Of a DNA stretch of 64,000 nucleotides, positions 31,215 to 43,493 are shown piece after piece. The stretch is from NCBI GenBank assembly GCA_027605045.1, contig JAQFWX010000082.1, positions 62,001-126,000 on the forward strand, read 5' to 3'. The notes under the pieces are model-generated. The model was not told the DNA's origin and searched no databases. It saw only the letters and a program-made list of their open reading frames with translations. Made by a program: the position numbers and the translations under genes. Numbering within the stretch: the first letter of the stretch is position 1; every line of letters begins with the position of its first letter. Source of the DNA: Phallus indusiatus (lineage: Eukaryota > Basidiomycota > Agaricomycetes > Phallales > Phallaceae).

Positions 31215-34200
31215 TTACGGTTTAACCAGTGTCAACCTGAACCTGATTTCTGCAATCTCTTGATCCTCGCTGATCACTTGACCTCTGAGCGGGGGTTGTT
31301 CATTCTTCAGGGTAGCTTTCAAGGCTTTACGGATCATCTCCTCATATTCGCTCGCGGCCTTCTTCAAATCTTCAGCGTCTGATTCATTTTCAAAGACATA
31401 AAACATGTCAACGTCATCCGTGGGTTGCAAGTTGGCTTTCTTTCGCAGCCGTTGCACCCGGTTAATCAATTCTCGAGCGAGACCTTCACCGATTAGCTCC
31501 GAGTGCACTTGAATGTCGAGTACAACCACAACATCGTTATCCGAATTGGCGGAGAATATACCTTCGCTGCTCTCGGGATGTTCTACGTAGCGCGAAACGG
31601 CCAGATCACCCTGAACAAGCTCGATACCTCCCACTACGATAGTGCCTGTTTCAAGGTAACGTTTAACATCCTCGGAAGATAAGGAAGGCAGGCCATTTTT
31701 GACTAGGTTTATGTCCTTCCGAAGCTTTTTACCAAGGACCGGCCAATCGGCTGTGGCTTTGTATTTGACACCAGCGCGAGCCTCGTCCGAGCTAAAAATC
31801 ACGTCTCTGACGTTCAACTCGGATCGTATATATCTCTGCAGAGGACTGATGTCTTCCAGATAATGCTCATCCGGGTGAAATATGAGCAATTCTCGTAATG
31901 GCGTCTATTTTGGAAAAAAAAAAAGGAGATATTAATAACGGATCAAGGCGCTGCGTTCCATATATGCTTGCCTTGAAAGGTACGTTGTGCTTGTCCCGAA
32001 GAGTTCTAGTCAGCTCGATCACGGCTTGCATTCGTTTGACTTTCCGTTCAATGTTCTCATCCAGGTATTGATCTTTGACTTCTGGGAAGCGTAGGAAATG
32101 TACCGACCGTGTGTCTTCTTCTGAAATGGACTGAACTGGAATGAACGGTCTGAGTCCTTGGTATAGACTTTCGGTTAAAAAAGGCGTATAAGAAGACTAA
32201 CGGAATAGATTTCAGTATTTTCAGCGAGTCGTAAATGAAGGAAAAATACCATTGTTCTACATAGCGTGAATAACGTCTCAAATAGCGTGTTCAAAGCCCG
32301 GATGGTTTCGTCTTTTCCGTCTTCGCCCTTAAGTCGTTTACGGTTAAATCGGATATACCAATTTGTGAGTTCGTCAATAAGATCCAAAAGGCGAGGAACG
32401 ATAGTGTATAAACGGTACGCAGCCATCTCTTCCCTGACAAGTTTGATGAGAGATTGACAGCGAGCCAAAATCCATCGGTCCATGACATTCTCAGATTGTA
32501 GGGAGTGAGCATCATAGACGAACGAGTGTCCTTCTTCCTTCTGTAAAAGATTGACTTGTCCGAGGAAAAAGCGAAACGAGTTCAACCACGGCAATAACAC
32601 TCGGGAAACTACTTCTCGGACTCCTTCTTCTCTGAACCTCAGGTTCTCCCCGCGGACAATGGGCGAGTTGACTAAAAACATTCTAGTAGCATCCGCACCA
32701 TATTGATCAATGATTAAGTTCGGATCTGGATAATTCTTCAAACTTTTGCTCATCTTCTTGCCATCTCTGATTGGGGTTAAACAGATGGTTTAATAGATTG
32801 AGCGAACGCGACTCACGCTGCTAAGACCAGACCCGTTACGATGAGGTTTTTCCACGGTGCGGTCTGAAACAAGTGAGTTGAAAGTACCAACAGAGTATAA
32901 AACCATCCTCTGGTTTGATCAATCCCTTCTGAAACAAAATCAGCCGGAAAAGTCTCCTCGAACTTCTGCTTGTTTTGAAAGGGATAGTGTTGCTGAGCAT
33001 ACGGCATGCTAAAAGCGAATTATAGCTGAAAAAAATTAGACAAATGTACCTGACTCACCTTCCTGATTCGAACCAGCAATCAAAAACTTCCTCGACGCGT
33101 TTCAGTTGACCTTTTCCAAGCTTTGACGGTATAGTTATGTGGTCAATTTTATCTCGGTGGAGATCGGTGATGTTTTTAACTCCAGAGAGCTCCTCTAATT
33201 CTTGAATGGAGCCTACACATACAATCTAAGTTATTAACTTCAGTGGCGGAGCAAATCAACTCGGTCTCAACCGAACGAACCTCCTCAAAGTCATCACTAA
33301 CCCACAATGGAATAGGAGTCCCCCAATACCTATTGCGGGAGACATTCCAATCTCTGGCATTAGATATCCAATTTCCAAAACGTTTATCCCCAACGTTTTG
33401 CGGTACCCTGCGAAACGAATTAGTTGGACGATACCCATTAACGGATATTTTTTCTACCATCTAGTTTCTGTGTTGTTTGCGACTAATTGATCTACGATGG
33501 GTCGAACGCGGACAAACCATGCCGGAACTGCACGATAAATAAGAGGTGTCCCAGATCTGAGCAAAGTCAACGAAGCGTGGTTGGAAGTTGCAGATAAACT
33601 CACCTCCAACAAAATGGATACTGGTGTTGGATAGTCGATTGAACAACCAATTTACCCCTTTCCTTCAAATGTTTTTGAATGGCTTTATCAGCAATCTAAC
33701 TCCGTTTTCAAATTTGACTGCAAACGTAGGAGAGAGGCCAGAAACCGACCTTGACATGTTCGCCAACAAAATCGTAGACCTCTTTCGTAAATCGTCCTGC
33801 GTCATCCACAGGACAAGGTGGCATTTCGTCCGGACGAATAATTCCATTAGCTATAGCGATACGATGATCATCGTCACCGAACGCGGGAGCTTGATGGACG
33901 ATCCCAGTGCCGTCTTCGCTAGTAACATATTCGTCGACCACAACTCGAAAAGCGCGATCCTCGAACTTGTGAGCCGCAGATAATCAGAATAACAGAAAAA
34001 TATAAGATCTCGACGTAATTGCATACTTGTTCAGTAAAGTATTCGAACAACGGTGTATATCTCCAGCCTTTCATGTCCGCGCCTTGGAATTGACCGATTC
34101 GTTTGAATTTTGCCTTCTTCGGGTCTTTATAAAGCGTTCCCAAAAGACTCTCGTGTATAATAAAATTTTCATCACGCTGCTCGTCGTGAATTTTGATGTA

Positions 34201-35124
34201 ATTAAACTTGGGGTGGACACATAAGGCAAGGTTAGACGGAAGGGTCCAAGGAGTAGTTGTCCACGCCAGCAAAGAAGTTTTGGGATCATCCACCAAGGTA
34301 AATGAAACAGTAACTGGTCATTATATCATGAATGTTATGAATTGCGTACTTGTATGCAATGGGTTAAGCACGCACTTGCTGGATCGGCTACATCTTTAAA
34401 ATTTTGACCCGCTTCAAAATTTGATAGTGGAGTTGTTAAGGCGGTAGAATAGGGCATAACACGTAGTCCCCGATATACCAAATTTTTCTTGTATAATTCG
34501 CTGAATACCCACCAGACCGATTCCATGAACGAGATGTTTAAGGTCTTGTAGTCATTATCGAAGTCGATCCACCGCCCCATTCTCTCAACAGTTGCGCGCC
34601 ATTCGGCAGAATATCTCATGACAATCTTGCGACATTCTTCATTGTACTTTCCAATCCCCATCTTCATCACATCGGCTTTTCCAGTGATACCTAATTTTTT
34701 ATCGATCTCATGTTCCACAGGAAGACCATGTGTATCCCACCCAAACCGCCGTTCAACGTAAAATCCACTAGCGGTTGCATGACGAGTGACAATATCCTAG
34801 AAAAAAAGAATTACCGAGGTCAAGGTATACGATAAGGTAAATTTAGCAACGTCTGGTGACGAACCTTGATGGTCCCAGCTAGAAGGTGACCGTAGTGTGG
34901 TAAGCCAGTGGCAAATGGGGGGCCATCGTAGAAAGAATATTTTGGACAATTTTCTGTTAATTTTAAAGACGTTTTGAACGCATCGATCTCTCTCCAGTAT
35001 GCGATAATCTTCTCCTCTTCCTTCGGAAAGCTGAATGGGGCGGAAACTGGAGAGATCGGGTTAAAATAATGCTATCGATCGAAATCGAAATCGAGAACGA
35101 ACTATCATGCTGAGGAAAAGCCAT
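31215..35124 (-). CDS. ILS1: Isoleucyl-tRNA synthetase, cytosolic
   Basis: A class I aminoacyl-tRNA synthetase that charges tRNA-Ile with isoleucine. The first exon gives MAFPQHD and a 50-nt intron leads to [19 protein letters not shown]. The HIGH-type signature is GLPHYGHL, followed by [15 protein letters not shown]. The CP1 editing domain reads [11 protein letters not shown] and [29 protein letters not shown] and [13 protein letters not shown] follow, then the KMSKS motif in [13 protein letters not shown]. The anticodon-binding part contains NWYIRFNR. The length and the eukaryotic C-terminal extension mark the cytosolic form. I could join all exons without a frameshift. It is divergent from uL14m, with TGACTC elements between them. 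Confidence 0.95.
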
Positions 35125-35285
35125 GTTTTGGAGAACCTGGAAGAAGACAGTGACTCAGTGAACTCGGAATATATAAATGGTTTGCCAAAACGAGTCACTG
35201 TTCTGTCGGCAAGCAAAGAATTGTGGGAAATTCGATGCAGAGCGCACCCACAGGCACCTACATATAGACGGACGGCCCTTTCCTC
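35125..35285. promoter_or_regulatory. Bidirectional IleRS/uL14m promoter
   Basis: Only 161 bp separate the two start codons. It contains ATATATAAAT at 35,170-35,179, which can serve as a TATA element, and two Gcn4-type words in opposite orientation. Both genes serve translation, one cytosolic and one mitochondrial. Confidence 0.65.
35151..35157. promoter_or_regulatory. Gcn4/CPC1-type site TGACTCA
   Basis: A perfect TGACTCA, the binding site of the bZIP regulator of general amino acid control, lies 27 bp upstream of the IleRS ATG. A half-strength inverted copy, GAGTCA, is at 35,192-35,197. Aminoacyl-tRNA synthetase genes are known targets of this pathway in fungi. Proximity to the ATG means it could also fall within the leader. 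Confidence 0.5.
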
Positions 35286-35894
35286 ATGATTGGCCTTAAA
35301 GGCAGACTGAATGTCAGTCCGTCTGACGTTTTCTGCTGCACCTAAACTCATATATCTTTTCAGATTATCGACAACACCGGCGCATTGATCGCGGAATGTG
35401 TCAACGTGTTGAAGCACAAGGTCAACGACGGATTTGCGACAGTTGGAGACGAAATAGTTGTTGTTGTGAACAAAGCGAGGCCATTGCCCCCAACCAGTGT
35501 CAGCAGGTAATTACTGAGTTCGATCTATTTTTCAAAGCTACAACGCACCGTCTTGTTAGTGCCATTAAAGTTCGAAAAGGTGACGTCAGGAGAGCTGTTG
35601 TTGTCCGGACGAGAAAGCCAGTACGAAGGCCAGATGGTAGGCTCGTTCGGTGAGAGTCTCACGCGTGGTAAAGATGCATTTCAATTGACTCATTTACTTC
35701 ATTAGCTTCGACGACAATGCCGCAATTCTACTAAATAACAAGCGGGAGATGTTGGGAACTCGAATAGGTGGTGTTGTCAGCGCAGACTTGAGGAATCGTG
35801 GGTGGACGAAAATAGTCAGCTTAGCCCCCAAGGTTAGTTATAATGTAGTTTATATAAGAGCCAAAGCCTTTGAATCGCCTGATAGGTCTTATAA
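35286..35894 (+). CDS. MRPL38: Mitochondrial ribosomal protein uL14m
   Basis: A bacterial-type L14 protein of the mitochondrial large subunit. A nine-codon first exon (MIGLKGRLN) is spliced to [18 protein letters not shown], matching the L14 start with its DNTGA motif. The next pieces are [13 protein letters not shown], then [19 protein letters not shown] with [15 protein letters not shown], the conserved L14 core, and finally [26 protein letters not shown]. The last intron is inferred, giving a short end VL and stop at 35,894; reading through instead would add about 28 unlikely residues. No frame defect is seen. It ends 57 bp from the converging Nrap gene. Confidence 0.9.
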
Positions 35895-35950
35895 GCAATG
35901 CCGTTGGGGTTTTTTATCTCTCCAATTATATCAAATAGATAGTCACTCAA

Positions 35951-38900
35951 TTATTTATTACAATAAGAGATACTTTTAATAATGCCTTCGCCTATTCGTT
36001 GAATTTCAGACATAATGGCCTCTTTATTCAACGTGACCAGACCGGTATTTTTCACTTTCTGCGAGGATATAAATATCATACAATGACTTGGGACTTCAGG
36101 AAAAATTAACTCACGTCTTGGTTTCTCCTATCCTCAAAAATCGGACTCGAAGAATATCCTAGATAAACCTTCCATTGTTTTGGGGTGCCGAGATCCGGGT
36201 GCCAAGTACCTCCAATTACTGTCCCACCGTAAACGTCGTAAAAGAATTCAATGACGTCCGAATATGTATGCTAATATTATATAGCATTTCTGTCATTTGT
36301 ATATCATAAGGTCCAAATTATAAATCACGTACTTGCAAATCACGGTAAAAGGCCTCTGCAGGATTAAACTCAACCCGGACGCTATTCTGTTTATTGACAT
36401 CGTGCAGATCCAAGTTCACATATCCACTAGTCCACACAGAAGGTGAGGGGTGAATTCCTTCCCAGTAACGAGTGACAGCGTCGGTATTCAAATGGAGCAA
36501 GAAATCGTAGTCTTCAGTTGGATGAACAAATAGTGACTGAGGAGAAATATTAAATGATGGTATTGACGAGTCAACATGAAAAGATGCACAAACCTTAAAA
36601 GAGAAATTAGATCCTCCCGATATCACCTTCATCAAGGCTTGTGCTAAGCTTTTGATCCGAGAAGAAACAAGAGGTGTGATGGTATCACACCATATGGCTC
36701 CGGAGGGATCTTCTAAAGTAGCTATCCGCCAACTCCCTTGCCCGGCTTGAATTTCAATAGATTTGACATTATCATTGCCTTCATCTTGCTTCTGTGTCTC
36801 GCCATCCCGAACTTCCTCAAACAGTTTTACATACAGGACTCCGTCCCATCTTGAAAGAAAGTCTAAAACTCTCGTGAAACCACGTCTGGCGGTAGCTGGG
36901 ATATCATGTGTATTGCTCAGGTATACACCAATGCAAATCAGCTCGATGGCTTCATCTCTCACTCGGCTACCAACCCAATGTGATGCCAACCACCGCTTGA
37001 CCAGGCGGATGGTAAATGAAAGGGAAGGATACTTGTGGTGAAGTGCAAGAACAGCTGAGTGATACTGAGGAGAGTATATGAAAAATCTGTTATAGTTTTC
37101 CAATGATTTTTGAGCTTTTGATCGTTCGTGGAAAGACGCCGGTGTAAAGCCAGGACGATTAAAAACGTTACTTGTTTCGCTAAGCAACATGGCCTCCCTT
37201 TCATGCCATATGTATGCATGGAAAGCCCATCCGTCTATCAGAACTTCGAGTGCAGGGAGGCTTTCGGCTATCGAGTTCGTTCCGCCGCTCCCGGCAGCAC
37301 GAGGTATCACGACCCGAGCATGGTACTTCTTGTCTTGTTTCATGAAACCTCTAGCCATTCCTTCCAGTAAAGCCATCTTTGCCCGCTGAATAGCTTGGAT
37401 GTCGTCTGGCCATCGGGAGGAGCGTTCGAGTTGGAGAATAACTCTGAATGCGGACAGATAAGATACGGAAGGGTGAAAGCCTACTGAAGATGATACCATT
37501 GCAGGAACAAGAACCGGGCAAGGTGGTAGAACAGACATATATCGCAATGCAGGAGAAGAAGGTTTGGTTACAACTAAAGAAAGAACAAGACCCCCATTTT
37601 CCTCCAGTGCTTTGAGCTCTTTTGAGAATTTGTCATATGCCTTCATAGCATCCGTAAAAGCGCAATCTCCCCGACCCGTGATTGAACCACGAGCTGGCGG
37701 TGTAATAACACTTCCGTAGTCTGCATTGAGTATAGTGACACCATTCGGAGTCTGTAGACCGAACTTAAGTTTGAGAATATACAGGACAATTTTAACGGGG
37801 GTAGATTCTCGGTCCTCCGTACGGATAACGCCATCATCCCATACACAGCTATAGAGAATGCGGCCATCTTTGAAGCGGCGCAGATCTGCCTTCGGTCCCC
37901 AAAACGCGCGGAAAGCTTCTTGTTGACTCTCCGGTGCATCCACTGACGGCCCATGGTCTACAAGCTGTAATGCGGATACTGGATCATAGATAATCCCAAC
38001 GGTGACGCTATCAAGTTCTGAGGGGAGGCACGAAGTGATTGAACGTAGACTGGATCTCGAATGCAGGGCAACGACAACCTTAGCTCGAGATCCAAGCGCC
38101 TGTTTGATAGTTGAAAGAAGTAAATCTATAAGAAAGTGAAAAGTTGTAGGAAAATCCGCAGACAGCGGCGGGACTTTGCATTGCATCTGAGAAAGTTTGA
38201 CACTACGAAGACAATCAGGTAATGTGACGTCAACTTTCGTAAAGAGCATTTCATACCCTATGATACAATCAAATCTTGTGTGTGGTTCACGCATGTCAGT
38301 CATGAAAACGGTGCTAAAGGGATCGTCGACCGTGTCAAGGGCGTGCAATGTTACTTCCGCATCTCGCGCCAGCTAGCCAGGCCAATGAAAGAAAGCAAAA
38401 TTACATAACATGATAACACAATAACTTGTTGAAACATACCAACTGAAGCGAGGAGAGGGGCACTCCTGCCAGCATATTCACCAACCCGGTGGGATCGACA
38501 AAAACAGGACCGGGAATTTTTATCCAACTTGATGCATCAAACTAAAAATGATCTTCAATAATTCGGAATATAGTTAACGGCAATATTATCATTACTGTCA
38601 GGTTTGTCTTAATATTCCGCATAAATACCGGTTCTCGCTCCCAATCATGTTTTGCTGTGACGTACGTAAAACTTGCAGATGAAGATTTATTGACTAAGGG
38701 TTTTCACGTACAAAGAAAATCAAGAGCCCCTCTGAATAGCTGATACGAACTTATTCCGGTCCCGAGGGTAGATCGAATCGCTTTCTTCGCCGTATGTGCT
38801 GATGGCTCCTCTCCGAGGAGCAGAACGTTGAGAACACAAATCCACCAAGCACCCAAACGTTCGAAACCATGAATACAGTACTTGCTCCGATGAATATTGA

Positions 38901-40162
38901 CATCAGAAGCAGCACTGGGCGCAGTATACGAACCAGAGCCATAACCTCGTTGATTCCCCCAGACTTTAAGCAGGGCTAATGCTTCACGTACAGCAGGAAC
39001 AGTATCAAGAAGGTGGTGAGATCTAAGCAGGATGCCTCTGAATGTTGAACCAAAAACACTTCCAAGTGCACTATTGTATATTGGGCTGGGTAGATTTGCC
39101 GTGACTTGATCATCTGAATTCCCTGAAGTACGCATGTTCGACTGGGAAGGTAGGAGACGTCGCAGCGGTATTGGATTATCATCGGTGGCAACAAGTATGA
39201 TACGTATCGCGGCGTTCAATTTGGATAAATTACCTTTTTCAAAATTTCTCAGAAAAACAATAGCACTTCTGGGGAAATATTAATTACCTGATCTTGTTAC
39301 TAGTACCAAATTCGTTAAACGAGGGTCATCTTCTGGGGATTCGTATAAAATGCCAAAATCAAATCGAGAATAAGAAAGTGCCGCAGCAACACAAGCTAGA
39401 TAAAATGCACGCTTGTGAAAAAATCTCGAATTCCGGTAATCTTTCTCTTGAAAAATATCCTAGAAGATGAATTATTACTAAACACAAACCACATTTATTG
39501 ATTCTTACTGATGGCATTTCAACAGCCAAATCCACGACAAACCAGTTTTTCTCTGGTCTTTTGAAAGCTGTTTTTGTAGCCCAACTTCCTACGACGTTGA
39601 GTCTGACGGGAGCTTTAAAGGTTACGTTCCACGCTGTGGAACGCGTTGGTTGTGGTACAGGATATGGTATGGCTATTGGAACAGCAGTTTGCTCCCTCCT
39701 CGCCCGGAAAGCCAAAAGCGAGTCGGCGCCATCCAAAGGGTGAATGGGGTCGATGGTGGGTAGTGAAAGAAAAAACGGATACAAGTCGTGGATGATCTTC
39801 TCAAGTTCTGGGATGTATTTTTCTTTTGGGTATATCGACTGTACCAGGGAGTCGAGCTGAAATTGACTTTAGCAAACTTCAAGGTGATAGAAATTATTTA
39901 CCTGGGTTTTGAATGAGTTGTTCTTGTAAAGATTTTCCGCTTCGTTAATAGCTCGTAATTCAGAAGACGAGGGTAAAGGATTTTTATGCTTAATGTCTCG
40001 AAAATCATTCGCATTTTTCTCAGCCTAATGATCGAATAACTTGGGACAAAAAGCGGAAGATGACGAAAAAAAAAGACATACCGTTGAAGCTGATTTTTTA
40101 AGTGAGGGACCTTCTCGCTCATCCTCGAGCACATCAACCGCAGCTTCTATTTTTCGCTTCAT
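35951..40162 (-). CDS. UTP22: Nrap/Utp22, U3 small-subunit processome protein
   Basis: A nucleolar protein of the UTP-C module, needed for 18S rRNA maturation and linked to rRNA/ribosomal protein gene balance. The start at 40,162 gives [17 protein letters not shown]. The family landmarks are the block [15 protein letters not shown], the signature [15 protein letters not shown], the central exon of 676 codons containing [15 protein letters not shown], and the end [19 protein letters not shown], then [11 protein letters not shown]. Final residues [12 protein letters not shown] are typical of the family. Splicing is clean throughout. It consists of two nucleotidyltransferase-like folds in the family structure; this copy's catalytic status cannot be judged. 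Confidence 0.93.
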
Positions 40163-40345
40163 TATTACAAAAAGACAGATTCACGGCGGGAAGAGGTACA
40201 TGATGTAAATCAATGTATTATGTAAATTCTTCAAGCGAGGCACGTGACAGGTAGTCGAAACCACACGCGCCCACGGCGTCAAACTGGCCAAAGGCCTTTT
40301 TAAAAAAGACGAGGCGTTTCACTTTCGATCCTCAACCACACCACT
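40163..40345. promoter_or_regulatory. Shared Nrap / C9-methyltransferase promoter with E-box
   Basis: This 183-bp spacer separates two divergent start codons. It contains a perfect E-box CACGTG at 40,241-40,246 (as CACGTGAC), the site of basic helix-loop-helix regulators such as Cbf1 types. Confidence 0.45.
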
Positions 40346-42118
40346 ATGACTGTTCGACTGACGTCGACCCCTGCTATTAAAAACGCTCCTGAAGCGGGAA
40401 TCGCAGAGGGTAATGGTAGCTTCTCTAATACCCATCTTGCTATTCTTGTCTTTGCTGTTCCATGGCTGCTGAAACGCATGCTTCCTCTCGTCAACCGAGG
40501 CGGTTTTTATACGTATTGGTTCTTGTTTTTCATTTGTGGTATCCCCGTTACAATAGCCTATTGGACGGTTATGAGTATGTACGGTCCAAGAAAAAACGAG
40601 AAAGTTATTTTGCCCGGAAAACCCGTCGAGGATTATATTGAAATCAAGGACTTGGAGCTAAAACAACACTACGGGGGTGCAAACAAAATTCCTATGCAAG
40701 TATTTCACGATGCGTATTTTGATGGAAAGGTTGATTTCAAGGGTAGGATATATTTGCATAATACATTTAACATGCTCAATCTTTCATAACAGGCGACGTT
40801 TTGGATGTTTTGGAGTATCGTCACGACTGGGCTAGGTTTAATTTTACGTATGAATTATTTAAATACGTCTTGACACGGTTAATTCCGGACGTCATATTCC
40901 ACACTCAAAACCAAGATGAAGATCAAGTTCGTGAAAATTATGATCGTATGTACTCTGTCACGTTATGCTTATCTCATGGCTCAAGAGCTTTTCTTAGGAG
41001 GAGACACGTTTTATGAAGCTTTTCTTGGACCGCGTATGGTCTACACGTCGGGTATCGTTCTGGATCTTGACCGGGAGGAGACTTTGGAAGAACTTCAAGA
41101 CAATAAGCTTACTGTGGTTTGCGAGAAGTTGAATTTGAACGCTGAAGACAGACTCCTTGATATTGGCTGTGGCTGGGGAACACTCTGCGCGTTTGCTGCA
41201 AAAAATTACGGATGCGATGTCACTGGAATTACGGTTGCAAAAACACAGACTGAGTATGGTAATAACCGAATTTCCTCCAACGGCTGCGATCCTCAACGCG
41301 CCCGTATCATATGCACCGACTATCGAGATATCCAGTATACGAAGGGTCAATTCACCAAGATAGTATCCCTAGAGATGGCAGAGGTATGCATGTCTTTTCT
41401 GGGGCGTCGCATTTCCATCCTAAATAATTTCTAGCATGTGGGTATCCGGAGATACGGATCCTTTTTGGCTCAGGTTTATGACATGTTGGACGATGACGGT
41501 ATCTTTGTTTTCCAAGTTGCCGGCATCCGTCCCCACTGGCAATATGAAGACTTGATTTGGTATGAATCTATCAAGCATATAAGCGCATATAGTTGATTAA
41601 ACGGTTCGTACAGGGGCTTTTCATGAACAAATACGTATTTCCTGGCGCGGATGCAAGCTGTTCATTGGGATGGGTGGTGACACAGCTTGAGGCGGCCGGT
41701 TTTGAAGTAAAAAACATCGACGTTCTTGGTGTTCATTACTCGGCTACGATTTACCGTTGGTATAAAAATTGGGTCTCTAATAAGGATAAAGTCATCGCCG
41801 AATATGGAGAAAGGTGGTATAGGATTTGGGTCTTCTTTTTAGCATATTCTGTCATTATCCCTCGGTAAGCGACTTTTGGGCGTCTCGACACTTGGGTCAC
41901 GGCATATGTTTATTTTGTTCACTAGCAATGGTGGAGCGTCTGTGTACCAGTTTACGTTACACAAGAATTTGAATGCATATCCTCGAATTGAAGGCGTCAG
42001 AAATCATTCATCTATCAAGGTTACGCCATCCCGTGAAATACAGTATGTGTTTCCCTTTCTTTATTCCTGCGACTTGGTATATAATATTAAGCCTCCGTTT
42101 AACAGGCCTGTCCTTTAG
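40346..42118 (+). CDS. Sphingolipid C9-methyltransferase (cyclopropane fatty acid synthase family)
   Basis: An ER membrane SAM-dependent enzyme that adds the C9 methyl branch to the sphingoid base of fungal glucosylceramide. The N-terminus has two membrane helices (LAILVFAVPWLLKRM and FLFFICGIPVTIAYW). The catalytic part starts with HYDRG-like ENYDRGDTFYEAFLGPRM and the SAM site LLDIGCGWGTLCAFAA. Later landmarks are RPHWQYEDLIW, LFMNKYVFPGADAS and LGVHYSATIYRWYKNW. The short last exon ends QPVL at 42,118. The junction after EDLIW lacks one base: conserved W-G-L-F-M needs one more G in the run 41,613-41,616. Otherwise six or more introns join smoothly. The phospholipid cyclopropane synthase of bacteria lacks the N-terminal helices. 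Confidence 0.9.
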
Positions 42119-42296
42119 GAACAGCAGGAATTTATCGTCATTATACCCGCTTGCGATAAATCTTCTATAGTCGGTGATTCGATCACTTAGACATCGAAAA
42201 CTTCATGCTTCTGTGAAATAGATTTAATTTAGTCTGGAGCTATCTACGTTACATCCGCATAATAATTTGGGGCTGATTGACAATATATTTCCGTGG

Positions 42297-43130
42297 TCAG
42301 GCTACATGCAGCTTAGTATTGGCCATGACAGCCTCCACGCCACTATCCTTGACACCTGCATCGTCGACACCCACATAAACTACTTTGTTATCGCTCAAGA
42401 CAAGGGCAAAACGCTTCGTCCGGCGCATTCCTGGCAAGTTCCTCTCCAATCCCATTTTCTCCGCATACTCCGCGTTGTGGTCTGACACAAAGAGGATCTG
42501 AACACGCAAAACGAAACCATTAATATGTATCATATTTCAATATTTTTCAAACTTATTGGATTCGCTCTTACCCCTTTCTGTGAACCACCCGTTACTCGAC
42601 CCCAGGCGGACATCACGAAGGGATCGTTACTAGCCAGGAAAACAATTTCATCTACTTTATGCTCTTCTTTCAAGTGTTCGAATTTTTCGACATAAGGAGG
42701 TAAATGGTTCATGTGGCAACCAGGCTACGGTTAAATTCTTAAGTCTGATTCATGAAGGAGAGGTAAACATGAGTTAGTTTACCGTGAAAGCGCCGGGAAC
42801 GCTAACCAGAATGACTTTCTATCAAATCGCCACAAATCAGACTTATATCAACATGATGAATGATGAATATTTTCACACCTTGCCCTTCCATGCTTCAGTG
42901 GGATCAAACGAGACAGCTTTGCATATTATCATCAGCACCGAAAATTCAACCTTTGGGATGCCACGCTTTTCATCGACTTACGCTTCCCACAAACCGACTA
43001 GAAACGATTATTCGGTTATATTATTGCCAGTACGAAAACTTAGACAGCTCACAAGGTCTTCTATTTCTGCGGAGAATGGAACATACGTCAATGTGCCACT
43101 CGGGATGATATCGCCAGCTTGTATGACCAT
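42297..43130 (-). CDS. Peroxiredoxin, Ahp1/Prx5 type
   Basis: A thiol peroxidase that reduces hydroperoxides, likely with thioredoxin as partner. Five exons join to about 170 residues: MVIQAGDIIPSGTLTYVPF, then LSVCGKPVSFDPTEAWKGK, then KVILVSVPGAFTPGC. The peroxidatic Cys is residue 59 in PGAFTPGCHMNHLPPY. Cys29 in SVCGK sits where yeast Ahp1 has its second Cys, so a typical 2-Cys mechanism is possible. The end is PGMRRTKRFALVLSDNKVVY and a short tail without the SKL-type peroxisomal signal; it ends KLHVA. The start was chosen for the short conserved leader. Confidence 0.92.
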
Positions 43131-43493
43131 GTCGTTCGTTTAGTGGTAGTAAACGGAAAATCAGGGGTAAATGTATGGAACAGATATCCTGACAGTTTAT
43201 ATATATAATTCCTCCCAGGTCCGACATCTCCGAATCTTCTTTATCTGCTTATTATCTTGCCTTATGTAACTTGGTAGGGCTTAGGCACAAATTATTAATC
43301 ACGCTGAAATGGGATTGCAGCTCTCATAACAGAGCAATTAAATCCAAGTACTACAAATTCGTATACCAAGTTGTAACCAGACGCCTCTCTGTAGCACTCT
43401 GCTACTGTGCGACTCGTTCAACTGGCCGCGGTGACGATGCGTTCGCTTGTGTAATCTCAGAGTGACAGCAAACAGACCAAGATGTGCAAGAAA

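Noticed and set aside
35061..35417. 118-codon minus-strand ORF over the IleRS/uL14m promoter
   Set aside because: It overlaps two well supported genes and their spacer and has no conserved motif.
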